The notes beneath the pieces were generated by a model that was not told the origin of the DNA, ran no database searches, and saw nothing but the letters and a program-made list of their open reading frames with translations. Below are positions 19,204 through 26,184 of a DNA stretch of 32,944 bases, piece after piece. The DNA is from a virus. The position numbers and the translations under genes were made by a program. Positions within the stretch are counted from its first letter, which is position 1, and every line of letters begins with the position of its first letter. The stretch lies in the IMG/VR virus record IMGVR_UViG_3300001450_000134, positions 1 through 32,944 of that record; one strand, written 5' to 3'.

Positions 19204-20184
19204 CTAATTGTTAACTACACTGCCTTGGCCTGCAGGAGGATTATAAAATCCTTCTTTTCTTTCATCGATAGTATCATCATTTTCATATAAATCTTGACGT
19301 ACAAGAACTCTTTCTTCTTGAAATGTAAGAGCTAAATCAACTTCTACCGGAGCTCCACTATCTTCATGCATTGCTACTGAAGTTTCATTAATTGAAGTTT
19401 CTAGTGATGTTAAATAACAAGGTTTTATTTTAGGCATATATGGATTTTCTTCTCCCATAACTAAAAATTGTATATTAAACAATGGTGGATATACTAAAGC
19501 AATTGAACCGGCTCTCTTTGGATATAAAAATTTTCTAAAAGTTCTTTCAATAGCAACAGCCATATCAGACTCTTCTACATTACTTGCAACTAATTTAAAA
19601 GCAAAAGAGTATCCTCTTACATTTGTACTTTCGTATCCTGTTCTTGTATACGGATTTGTCGCAATACCAGCTTTTAATGCTGCAGCACTTGTTATTTTAT
19701 CAATTCTTCCGCCTGCAATATTAGCTAGATTATCTTTTGCAAGAATAGCTGTAGCATACATATCTGCGTCAGTAACTGAACTAGTTCCTCCACTCTTTAA
19801 TCCCAGAGCTATACCTGCAAGACTTTTTAAAGTACCAGCATCAAATGATGTATAGTTTGCTCCATCAGATACTGAAATACCTGGTGGTTGATGTAATACA
19901 ATTGATACATTTTTTGTACCATTTGTTTGTCCAATGCCAAATCTTATAAGAGGATATCCCTCATTAGCTCCATCTCCTAAATCGCTTGGAAAATGATAAC
20001 TCAGGCTTTTTGATAGGCCAACTCTTTCTTGTACTGTAGCATCACTTATATTTTCTATAGATTCTGATATTGAATCAATAATACCTTGCTCTTCTTGTTG
20101 AGCTGCTCGCTTTGCTTCTCTTTCGGCTTGTCTTGCTTGTCTTTTAGCTGCTCTTTCTGCTTTCCATTCGGCAAATGAACTCAT
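19204..20184 (-). CDS. 48: Baseplate tail-tube cap protein gp48-like
   Basis: 326 residues. The C-terminal third (NPYMPKIKPCYLTSLETSIN, MHEDSGAPVEVDLALTFQEE) carries the P-x-x-C-x-x-x-S/T ... DGxPxxxxLxLxFxE pattern of the gp48/gp54 tube-initiator group, and SLSYHFPSDLGDGANEGYPL resembles their first strand. These proteins cap the hub and start the tail tube. Residues 5-32 form an unusual basic, Ala/Arg/Lys-rich helix (EWKAERAAKRQARQAEREAK) that could be a coiled coil or bind nucleic acid or tape measure. It is the first gene of the minus-strand late block, with an AGGAG site and a late promoter about 46 bases upstream. The choice of gp48 rather than gp54 is a judgement. Confidence 0.7.
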   Translation of the reverse strand: MSSFAEWKAERAAKRQARQAEREAKRAAQQEEQGIIDSISESIENISDATVQERVGLSKSLSYHFPSDLGDGANEGYPLIRFGIGQTNGTKNVSIVLHQPPGISVSDGANYTSFDAGTLKSLAGIALGLKSGGTSSVTDADMYATAILAKDNLANIAGGRIDKITSAAALKAGIATNPYTRTGYESTNVRGYSFAFKLVASNVEESDMAVAIERTFRKFLYPKRAGSIALVYPPLFNIQFLVMGEENPYMPKIKPCYLTSLETSINETSVAMHEDSGAPVEVDLALTFQEERVLVRQDLYENDDTIDERKEGFYNPPAGQGSVVNN

Positions 20185-20196
20185 GCTTTTCTCCTA

Positions 20197-20204
20197 TATA
20201 AATA
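20197..20204 (+). promoter_or_regulatory. Late promoter TATAAATA for gp4 operon
   Basis: TATAAATA on the plus strand, 33 bases before the gp4 start codon, in the only gap between the divergent gp48 and gp4 genes. The predicted start is near 20210. It lies inside the leader of the opposite transcript. Confidence 0.65.
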
Positions 20205-20229
20205 CTTATATTAATTAATACTATAGAGT

Positions 20230-20237
20230 TATTTATA
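20230..20237 (-). promoter_or_regulatory. Late promoter TATAAATA for the minus-strand tail block
   Basis: Minus-strand TATAAATA overlapping the first base of the gp4 start codon; predicted start near 20224 and a leader of about 40 bases to gp48. The two late promoters of this gap face each other across about 25 bases, so their RNAs would overlap by roughly 10-15 bases. Confidence 0.65.
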
Positions 20238-20677
20238 TGAGTTATAGAGGCAGATACACAATAAAGCGACCAGAAAAATATGCGGGAGATGCAAATAAAG
20301 TTGTATACCGTTCTTTGTGGGAAAGACAAGCATTTAAATGGTGTGAAAACAATCCAAAAGTAAAGATGTGGAATTCAGAAGAGGTAGTTGTACCTTATAA
20401 ATGTACAGTAGATAAAAAATTACATCGTTATTTTGTTGACCTTTTAATACAAATGGAAGATAAAAAAACTTATTTAATAGAAATTAAACCAAAGAATCAA
20501 ACAACTCCACCTAAAAAACGTAGTCGTAAGACTAAAAAATATATTAATGAGATGATTACATACAGTAAGAATCAAGATAAGTGGGAAGCAGCTACTCAGT
20601 TTGCTGAATATAAAGGTTGGAAGTTTCAAGTATGGACAGAAGAAACTTTAAAGAATTTAGGCATAAAGATACTATAA
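20237..20677 (+). CDS. 4: Head completion nuclease gp4
   Basis: 146 residues, almost the length of T4 gp4 (150). MSYRGRYTIKRPEKYAGDAN, VYRSLWERQAFKWCENNPKV and WNSEEVVVPY align with T4 gp4 over the whole N-terminal half. The fold is TnsA/PD-(D/E)xK-like: Glu29 (SLWER), Asp68 (YFVDLLI) and Glu82-Ile-Lys84 (YLIEIKPK) are the likely active-site residues. In T4 the protein is needed to complete DNA-filled heads before tails attach. Only a weak GAG precedes the start. It opens the plus-strand late operon and diverges from gp48. Confidence 0.93.
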   Translation: MSYRGRYTIKRPEKYAGDANKVVYRSLWERQAFKWCENNPKVKMWNSEEVVVPYKCTVDKKLHRYFVDLLIQMEDKKTYLIEIKPKNQTTPPKKRSRKTKKYINEMITYSKNQDKWEAATQFAEYKGWKFQVWTEETLKNLGIKIL

Positions 20678-20682
20678 GTCTG

Positions 20683-20690
20683 TATAAATA
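20683..20690 (+). promoter_or_regulatory. Late promoter TATAAATA abutting the start codon at 20696
   Basis: TATAAATA fills the 18-base gap between the gp4 stop and the next ATG. GTATAAATAGATATATGGCA here is identical to the block at the gp25 start. Predicted +1 is the A of ATG, and there is no ribosome site in the gap. Confidence 0.7.
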
Positions 20691-20695
20691 GATAT

Positions 20696-21343
20696 ATGGC
20701 AAGTTTATTCGATACCCTACAAGCAAACGCATTTAGAAGCGGAATAAAAGCTCGTACAAGACAATCACGAGCATGGTTTCAAAAAAATGTGCAAGGTTTA
20801 CAAATATCTAGAACATCTCTTTTACAAGATTCTGCTTTAGATAGGACAGGTCAAAATATACGTGGAAGCATGTATATGTATTTTTACGACCCTAAAACAA
20901 AAGCAACCTTACCTTACTATGATAGGTTTCCACTAACAGTAATGGTCGATGGAGCACCTGGTGGATTCTATGGATTAAATCTACATTATTTAAACTATAA
21001 TACTAGGGCTAAGTTTTTAGATGATTTAATGGCATTTGGACCATCAACACCTACTGAAAGCTCTCGGCTTACACAATTAAGATACAATTTAATATCAGGT
21101 GTAAGAAAATTTAAAGAATTTAGACCATGTTTTAAACATTATTTAGGAGCTAATGTACGTTCAGCGTTTTCAAGAGTTCCAATGACTGATTGGGAGATTG
21201 CTATATTCTTACCAGTAGAACAATTTCAGAAGAAAAGTAAAACAGCGATATGGAATGAAAGTAATAAAATCGCAAGAAGCAGTGGAAGCATAAGTATTAA
21301 AAATACTAAAGCTTACTATACTAGAAATAGGAAGAAAAAATGA
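20696..21343 (+). CDS. Conserved T4-like late protein of unassigned role
   Basis: 215 residues. The N-terminus is basic and helical (SGIKARTRQSRAWFQKNVQG). The core has GSMYMYFYDPKTKATLPYYD, GGFYGLNLHYLNYNTRAKFL and a C-terminal DWEIAIFLPVEQFQKKSKTA followed by a Lys/Arg-rich tail. The combination of a YDPKTKxxLPYYDxFP strand and GLNLHYL is familiar from T4-like marine genomes, but I cannot tie it to a numbered T4 gene. Placed directly after gp4 and before tube and hub genes, it is probably a head-completion or tail-assembly protein. The start is fixed because the next Met is near residue 60. It has no Shine-Dalgarno and a late promoter touches the ATG, so a leaderless mRNA is predicted. Confidence 0.75.
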   Translation: MASLFDTLQANAFRSGIKARTRQSRAWFQKNVQGLQISRTSLLQDSALDRTGQNIRGSMYMYFYDPKTKATLPYYDRFPLTVMVDGAPGGFYGLNLHYLNYNTRAKFLDDLMAFGPSTPTESSRLTQLRYNLISGVRKFKEFRPCFKHYLGANVRSAFSRVPMTDWEIAIFLPVEQFQKKSKTAIWNESNKIARSSGSISIKNTKAYYTRNRKKK

Positions 21344-21975
21344 GCATAGAAAGATTAAAGTCTTTAATAAGTAAAAAGGGTGGATTAGCAAAAGCTAATA
21401 GATTCAATGTTATGTTTACACCACCAACACAATCATTACTTAATTTAGATTTACAAGGTATGATAAGTTCTGCAATATCTGGTAATTTTAATGCAAAGAA
21501 TCTAGTTAATGACCCAAGAGATATATCATTGCTCTGTGATTCAGTAGTTATTCCAGGCAAACAAATAAGTACATTAGATTACCAAACAACAAAAAATTCA
21601 GTAAAAATACCTTATGGATATGTACAAGATGATGTATCATTAAGTTTTTTACTAACAAACGATTATTATATGAAAACTATCTTTGACAAATGGATAAATA
21701 GTATAGTAGATACCAAAAAATATTGTGTAGCATATAAAGATGACATTACCTGTGATGTAATAATACAGCAGTTAGATGAAGAAGATGTACCAATATATGG
21801 TGTAAAATTAGAGGGTGCATTCCCGATAACAATGAGTGAAATAGCGCTTTCTAACGAAAGTACTAATACGATTCAAAAATTGAATGTGAGTTTTGCTTAT
21901 GACAAATGTGTGCCACAAGGTGCATTAAGTAGTACAGGTAGCGCGATAAGAAGCGCGTTGTCTATATTTGGATAA
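21340..21975 (+). CDS. Tail-tube-fold baseplate protein, gp54/gp19-type
   Basis: 211 residues. The pattern ANRFNVMFTPP, then DISLLCDSVVIPGKQISTLD, IPYGYVQDDVSLSFLLTNDY and a C-terminal YGVKLEGAFPITMSEIALSN is that of T4 gp19-like tube proteins, where the antiparallel strands build the inner tube. The major tube gene normally sits beside the sheath gene, which is not here, and this copy sits among hub genes. It is therefore more likely the tube initiator (gp54 role) than the main tube subunit. The start overlaps the previous stop (ATGA), giving translational coupling. Confidence 0.7.
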   Translation: MSIERLKSLISKKGGLAKANRFNVMFTPPTQSLLNLDLQGMISSAISGNFNAKNLVNDPRDISLLCDSVVIPGKQISTLDYQTTKNSVKIPYGYVQDDVSLSFLLTNDYYMKTIFDKWINSIVDTKKYCVAYKDDITCDVIIQQLDEEDVPIYGVKLEGAFPITMSEIALSNESTNTIQKLNVSFAYDKCVPQGALSSTGSAIRSALSIFG

Positions 21976-21993
21976 TATAATAGGAGAATTATT

Positions 21994-22704
21994 ATGGCTT
22001 TACCAGAGCTAAATACAGCTAGGTATAGTATGGTTATACCATCAACTGGTCAAACAGTTAATTACAGACCATATCTAGTGAAAGAAGAAAAGATATTAAT
22101 GATGGCTATGGAGTCTGATGATAATAAAGTTATCGCCAGAGCTACAATGGATGTTATTAAATCTTGTATTGAAGAAAAAATTGATGTTGAAGAATTAGCA
22201 ATGTTTGACATTGAAGCTATATTTTTAGCATTAAGATCAAAATCTGTCGGCGAATCGATGGAATTAAAAATAAAATGTGGTGATGAATCATGTAAGAAAG
22301 TTAATGATATACGTATTAACTTTGATGAAATTGAAATACCAAATATTAGTAATGAAAAAACTAATATTATGTTGACTGATGATGTTGGTGTTGTAATGAA
22401 ATACCCATCGATGAAAGATGTCGATAAAATGGGTAATGTTGATGAGAATGATACGCAACAAGCTATGAGTATGATAATGGCATGCATAGATTCTATATTT
22501 GATGAGGATGCAGTGTATCCAACTAGCGATGAATCTAGTAAGTCTTTAACTAACTTTGTAGATTCTTTAAACAATGTACAATTTTTAAAATTGTCAGAAT
22601 TTTTTAGAGATATGCCAACAGTACAACACACAGTTAATTATAAATGTGAGTGTGGAAAAGAGCAAGAACAAGTATTAAGAGGACTTTCTAGTTTTTTTAT
22701 GTAG
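21994..22704 (+). CDS. 26: Baseplate hub/assembly protein gp26
   Basis: 236 residues (T4 gp26: 208). MALPELNTARYSMVIPSTGQ with KYPSMKDVDKM in the middle and the C-terminal KCECGKEQEQVLRGLSSFF match the T4 gp26 baseplate family. Cys95, Cys100, Cys218 and Cys220 could bind a metal. An AGGAG site lies 7 bases upstream. The last sense codons before ATG-TAG are TTT TTT, preceded by T, a perfect T TTT TTT slippery heptamer; the -1 frame continues for 65 codons. The position shortly before the tape-measure gene, and the frameshift, suggest this pair acts as tail-assembly chaperones, rather than (or as well as) a structural hub subunit. Confidence 0.88.
   Translation: MALPELNTARYSMVIPSTGQTVNYRPYLVKEEKILMMAMESDDNKVIARATMDVIKSCIEEKIDVEELAMFDIEAIFLALRSKSVGESMELKIKCGDESCKKVNDIRINFDEIEIPNISNEKTNIMLTDDVGVVMKYPSMKDVDKMGNVDENDTQQAMSMIMACIDSIFDEDAVYPTSDESSKSLTNFVDSLNNVQFLKLSEFFRDMPTVQHTVNYKCECGKEQEQVLRGLSSFFM
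22692..22698 (+). promoter_or_regulatory. Programmed -1 frameshift slippery site T TTT TTT
   Basis: Seven T residues placed in the gp26 frame as T-TTT-TTT, followed by ATG TAG. After slipping one base back, the ribosome reads TAT GTA GGC and continues to the stop at 22893-22895. The product would be a fusion of about 300 residues. The out-of-frame extension has no start with a Shine-Dalgarno of its own. Confidence 0.7.
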
Positions 22705-22895
22705 GCCTTTCGCACGATAGTCTTGTAAACCATTATAAGACTAATTTTGCTATGATGCAGCATCATCAATATAGTTTGACAGAATTAAATGATATGGTGC
22801 CGTGGGAAAGGGAGATATACATTTCTTTGCTTAAGGACCATATAGAAAAGGAAAATGAGCGTATGGAACGCGAAAACCAAAAAATGAGGAGATAA
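22698..22895 (+). CDS. 51: gp51-like extension read by -1 frameshift from gp26
   Basis: The -1 frame after the slippery site encodes 65 residues: YVGLSHDSLVNHYKTNFAMM, then a helix with YSLTELNDMVPWEREIYISL and a charged end (KENERMERENQKMRR). A motif of the type LxxMxPWEREIY close to the C-terminus is what I expect in gp51-like hub catalysts and in the second frame of tail-assembly chaperones. The first ATG in frame is at 22752 (leaving 47 residues) and has no ribosome site, so frameshifting is the more likely route of synthesis. The stop lies two bases before the ATG of the next gene. The gp51 name is from position and motif only. Confidence 0.65.
   Translation, partial: YVGLSHDSLVNHYKTNFAMMQHHQYSLTELNDMVPWEREIYISLLKDHIEKENERMERENQKMRR
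22718..22743 (+). other. Hairpin downstream of the frameshift site
   Basis: TAGTCTTGTAA pairs with TTATAAGACTA in an 11-bp stem (one G-U) closed by an ACCA loop. It starts 19 bases after the slippery heptamer, farther than the usual 5-9 bases, and is itself coding in the -1 frame. It may stimulate frameshifting or pause the ribosome. Confidence 0.45.
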
Positions 22896-22897
22896 TA

Positions 22898-23275
22898 ATG
22901 GCTGAAAATCAAGATAACAGCAGAAATGAAGTAGAAATAGACTTAGATAAGTATATGGCTATGATTGACAAGCTTGACGAACAAGAAGACCAAATTAAGG
23001 AAATGAAAGAGGAGGCTAGACAAGCCGCAGAAAGATTAGGACCTCGTAAAAGAAAATTCATAGACTTATTCTTAGACGACAATGACTTAAACGAAAAAGC
23101 AATCATAGGATTTATATCATTCTTTTTAATGATGACTTTCGGTATTACCGATTTAGTTACAGCATTAGTATGGGATATTGACTTAAAGGTTTCTGAAACA
23201 ATTTACACGTCCTTTGTGGTAGTAACACTAGGGTCGTTTGGTATATCTGAAGCTGGTAAAGCATTCGGTAAATAA
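22898..23275 (+). CDS. Small membrane protein, possible holin
   Basis: 125 residues. Residues 10-47 are an acidic/basic coiled coil (DKLDEQEDQIKEMKEEARQA), 48-54 a basic patch (GPRKRK), and two hydrophobic segments follow at about 68-90 (IIGFISFFLMMTFGITDLVT) and 100-119 (ETIYTSFVVVTLGSFGISEA), with a short basic tail. There is no signal peptide. Two TM helices with short polar ends fit a class II holin, but the long N-terminal coiled coil and the location between the gp26/51 pair and the tape measure equally fit a tail-associated membrane-insertion protein. A GAGGAG site lies 7-8 bases before the start. No endolysin is in the window. Family not recognised. Confidence 0.75.
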   Translation: MAENQDNSRNEVEIDLDKYMAMIDKLDEQEDQIKEMKEEARQAAERLGPRKRKFIDLFLDDNDLNEKAIIGFISFFLMMTFGITDLVTALVWDIDLKVSETIYTSFVVVTLGSFGISEAGKAFGK

Positions 23276-23285
23276 GGAATAAAAT

Positions 23286-25133
23286 ATGTCATCTTCTATA
23301 AAAAGCTCAACAGGACCAGTAAAAAGTACACTTGACAGTGTAGTTGATAAACTACATGCAATGAATGAAGACCAAACAGCTATTCAAAAAGAATCTATGA
23401 TTTATGCGAATGAGCTGCAAGATTATGTACAAAACGAAGGTCATGCTTTGTCTAATGCTCAATTAGTTTCTATGCAAGAATTGATTCTTGCTCTAAGAGA
23501 AGGTAGATTAGACGATATAGAAGCTACAAAAGAAGAACTTATTAGACAACGTGCTGAAGAAAGAAGAGATGAAGAAAGAAACGATACTTTAACTGACACT
23601 TTTAAACAATTAAAGAAACAATATAAACTATTACAAGACCAATTTAGAGATAAAGATGGTATAACGATTCTTGGACTTATTATTAGAACAGCTGTTGTTG
23701 GATTACTAATAGGAGCTGTGCAAGGTGTAGCAAGCGTATACGCCAACGCATTTAAAAAAATTGGACTATTTTTAGGTGGAGCTGCTAAGAAATTCTCAGT
23801 ATTTTTCCAGCTTGATAAGTTGTTTGAATCAATAAAGCTTGGATTTGGAAACTTAAAGGCTGGTTTTAAAGATTTATTTAAAAATTCTAAGTTTGCTCAA
23901 TTCTTTAAAGGTGGTAATAAAAATTCTTTTATGGGATTAGTATTTAAAGAATTTATTAATATATGGAAAGATATAAGTGGTTTAATAAAAAATCAAATAC
24001 AAAATGTTGTAAAAGTATTTAAAGCGATTGGTGGATTCTTTACAGGAGCTCCTCTTGCATTTAAAGGTTTAACTGATTTAAAATTTGGTATCTCATCTAA
24101 CTCTAAATTCTTCACAGCAATAGGTAATTTTTTAAATTTTCTAAAAGGGCCATTTGTATCAGCATTTACTGCTATTGGTGCTAAAGTAAAAGGTATAACA
24201 ACTGGTTTAACTCTCTTTGTCGGTGGAACATTTGATAAGATTGCGAGTGTGTTTACTGGAAGAGACGGTAGTATATTTAAAGATATAGGAAAAAACATAG
24301 TTAAGTTTTTTGAAAAGTCTGGTCCATTACGTAGATTCTTTGGATTCTTTTCAGCTATACAAAATGCATTTATCCAATTAGGAAAAGTTATTGGTTCAAA
24401 AGTACTCTTGCCTATATTTGCAGTTATAGGTGCTGCCATGGGTATCTTTCAGGATATCAGAGGCATAAATGATGGTGTTGAAAGATTTATAAGAGGATGG
24501 TTTGGCGCTGCTAGAGGAGCATTTAGAATAGTTGTAGGAGAATTTGCCGATTTTCTTAAACAATTGTTAGGATTTGTTATAGATTTAATACCTGGTGTTG
24601 ATGGTGTAAGAGAAACCTTTGGCAAATTCTCATTTGCAGACTTCTTTGACGAATTATTTTTTATGATAGCTGATTTTTATGTCGAAATAGTTAATCAAAT
24701 AAGAGATACAATTGCTGATATAGGAATAAGCGGAATGCTAAAGAATATGGCTCTAGAACTTGCTCTGGTATTTGCAAAAATAGTAGACTTCCCTATAGCA
24801 ATAGGAAAAGGAGCAGCAGCTGCGTTATTAGCAGCCGCACCTGGCGGCAAAACTCCAATGGATGAGTTTAATAGAGCATTTAATGAGCAGATGGAAGGTG
24901 GAGCAGCTTCTTATATTAAATCTAAAATGACTGTAGCTGATGGATTAGGCGAGGACGGTAGCGAACTTGAGTATAAGAGTGATATGTATGGAGAAGGAAA
25001 CGCAATGTATCAACAACTAAACCAACAAAATACAAGTAATATCGGCGGAGATAACCTTACAATAACAGGAACTACTGATGATGAAACTGTTCTAAATAGA
25101 ATGTTTGGATTCTTTAGTAGAGACGGCGTATAA
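23286..25133 (+). CDS. 29: Tape measure / hub protein gp29-like
   Basis: 615 residues (T4 gp29: 590). The N-terminal part is helical and highly charged (EATKEELIRQRAEERRDEER), as expected for an extended tape measure. A long hydrophobic segment lies at about 126-155 (TILGLIIRTAVVGLLIGAVQ) and another near 375-395 (LLPIFAVIGAAMGIFQDI); repeated Phe/Gly/Lys-rich stretches (FKAIGGFFTGAP, FTAIGAKVKGITTGL) lie between. Tape measures set tail length and enter the cell ahead of the DNA. Size, composition and the upstream frameshifted gene pair support the call. AAGGA precedes the start. It is the last plus-strand gene and converges on gp32. Confidence 0.8.
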   Translation: MSSSIKSSTGPVKSTLDSVVDKLHAMNEDQTAIQKESMIYANELQDYVQNEGHALSNAQLVSMQELILALREGRLDDIEATKEELIRQRAEERRDEERNDTLTDTFKQLKKQYKLLQDQFRDKDGITILGLIIRTAVVGLLIGAVQGVASVYANAFKKIGLFLGGAAKKFSVFFQLDKLFESIKLGFGNLKAGFKDLFKNSKFAQFFKGGNKNSFMGLVFKEFINIWKDISGLIKNQIQNVVKVFKAIGGFFTGAPLAFKGLTDLKFGISSNSKFFTAIGNFLNFLKGPFVSAFTAIGAKVKGITTGLTLFVGGTFDKIASVFTGRDGSIFKDIGKNIVKFFEKSGPLRRFFGFFSAIQNAFIQLGKVIGSKVLLPIFAVIGAAMGIFQDIRGINDGVERFIRGWFGAARGAFRIVVGEFADFLKQLLGFVIDLIPGVDGVRETFGKFSFADFFDELFFMIADFYVEIVNQIRDTIADIGISGMLKNMALELALVFAKIVDFPIAIGKGAAAALLAAAPGGKTPMDEFNRAFNEQMEGGAASYIKSKMTVADGLGEDGSELEYKSDMYGEGNAMYQQLNQQNTSNIGGDNLTITGTTDDETVLNRMFGFFSRDGV

Positions 25134-25156
25134 AAAAAAGGAGGCTTTCGCCTCCT
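25132..25156 (-). terminator. Rho-independent terminator after gp32
   Basis: On the minus strand AGGAGGC-GAAA-GCCTCCT is a 7-bp GC-rich stem with a GNRA loop, followed by a run of seven further T. It is a strong intrinsic terminator for the gp32 transcript. Read on the plus strand the stem lacks a T run; a weaker AT hairpin at 25160-25175 follows there. The poly-A/T run overlaps the gp29 stop codon. Confidence 0.92.
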
Positions 25157-25174
25157 CTCAAATCTCAAAAGATT

Positions 25175-26092
25175 TTAACTTTCTTTCGCTAGTTTAGCAA
25201 AATAACTTAATGTATCATCTTCATCAGATGATTCTTCAACTGAAGGAGTACTACCCATTGCTTCCGCGTCGGATGTAGTCATACCTACAGATGGAGCTGA
25301 TACTGAATTCATCATTGGCTCTGCCGCTGCAGAATGACCCGCTACGACTCCAAGTACTTTATTCAACTTCATTGATAGCTCATCATAAGTTTTATAGTTT
25401 TCAGGTGTTAAGAAATCCTGTAAAGAATACAGTCTATCATAAACTTCGGTTAACCTAGATTCATCTCCATCATGCAAAGCACTTGGTGAACTGAATTCTG
25501 ATTTATCGTAGTTTACCCAACCTTCTACTTTTCTGATTTTAATTTTAAAATCAGCACCTTCCCAGAAATCGTAAGGATTTACTGGATTTTCATCAGCGAA
25601 TTGAGGTTGCATAACATCCATGACTTTATCAAAGATTTTTTTACCAAATTTGTAAAGGAATACTTTCCCTTCATTCTCTGGATTTGATGGGTCAGAAACG
25701 ACTAGCACATTACTTACATAATGTAGCCTTCTTTTTCTATCCCTAGCAGTTGCTTTATCTTCGTCTCTACCTGAGTTCCAAAGAACAGAGTTTGACTCTG
25801 ATACTGGGTCCTCTTGTCCAATGGACGTTAAAGAGTTTTCGATATACCATAAGCCAGTTGGTCCCTTGAATCCATGGTCCCAATACCTTACCCAAGGTAA
25901 GTCCTCACCATCTTTCGCTGGTAAGAATCTGATTACGGCATAACCGTTTCCTGCTTTATCTCTTGTAGGCTTCCAAAATCTGTCATCCGCATAGGAATTA
26001 GTTTCTGGTTTAGCTGAAGAGACTGCTTCTGCTGCTTTTACGAGTTTGTCGATTGACGAGCCTCGCATGCTCTTTAGATTTTCTAATGACAT
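25175..26092 (-). CDS. 32: Single-stranded DNA-binding protein gp32
   Basis: 305 residues (T4: 301). The N-terminal LAST-like basic segment (SLENLKSMRGSSIDKLVKAA) drives cooperativity; the core has WKPTRDKAGNGYAVIRFLPA, VLVVSDPSNPENEGKVFLYK and FGKKIFDKVMDVMQPQF; the C-terminus is acidic (EESSDEDDTLSYFA) and should recruit gp59 and polymerase. The zinc ligands of T4 gp32 (His64, Cys77, Cys87, Cys90) are missing, and the protein has no cysteine. I chose the ATG at 26092 because GGAG lies 9 bases upstream; an ATG 15 bases earlier overlaps that site. The gene has its own promoter inside gp59 and a strong terminator. T4 gp32 represses its own translation through an unstructured AT-rich leader, and the leader here is similarly AT-rich. 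Confidence 0.95.
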   Translation of the reverse strand: MSLENLKSMRGSSIDKLVKAAEAVSSAKPETNSYADDRFWKPTRDKAGNGYAVIRFLPAKDGEDLPWVRYWDHGFKGPTGLWYIENSLTSIGQEDPVSESNSVLWNSGRDEDKATARDRKRRLHYVSNVLVVSDPSNPENEGKVFLYKFGKKIFDKVMDVMQPQFADENPVNPYDFWEGADFKIKIRKVEGWVNYDKSEFSSPSALHDGDESRLTEVYDRLYSLQDFLTPENYKTYDELSMKLNKVLGVVAGHSAAAEPMMNSVSAPSVGMTTSDAEAMGSTPSVEESSDEDDTLSYFAKLAKES

Positions 26093-26093
26093 T

Positions 26094-26144
26094 TTATATT
26101 TCTCCATATTTACAATGTATTACTGAATTATCCACTTTATTCAT
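26094..26144 (-). CDS. Possible 16-codon leader peptide of gp32
   Basis: In the gp32 leader an ATG at 26144 opens MNKVDNSVIHCKYGEI and stops one base before the gp32 ATG (TAA-A-ATG). It has no Shine-Dalgarno and begins only 11 bases after the -10 box, so it would be near-leaderless. It overlaps the gp32 ribosome site and could couple or gate gp32 translation. It may equally be chance in a short leader. Confidence 0.3.
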   Translation of the reverse strand: MNKVDNSVIHCKYGEI

Positions 26145-26155
26145 AATATAGTTAT

Positions 26156-26184
26156 ATTATACCACATTACGTGGCATTTGTAAA
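26156..26184 (-). promoter_or_regulatory. Sigma70-type promoter for gp32
   Basis: Minus strand TTTACA (26179-26184), 17-base spacer, TATAAT (26156-26161), preceded by CC as in the other promoters of this family. It sits across the last codons of gp59. Predicted start near 26149 gives a leader of about 57 bases. Confidence 0.85.

Noticed and set aside
20144-20329. 61-codon minus frame across the gp48-gp4 gap
   Set aside because: It overlaps both real gene starts and the two late promoters, with no plausible product.
22062-24439. Minus-strand open frames of 189, 95 and 148 codons opposite gp26 and gp29
   Set aside because: The plus-strand genes have family matches and ribosome sites; the antisense frames are Ser/Ile/Asn-rich mirror images.
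26090-26107. ATG at 26107 as the gp32 start
   Set aside because: This ATG overlaps the GGAG that serves the ATG at 26092; the downstream start has correct spacing and gives a gp32-like N-terminus.
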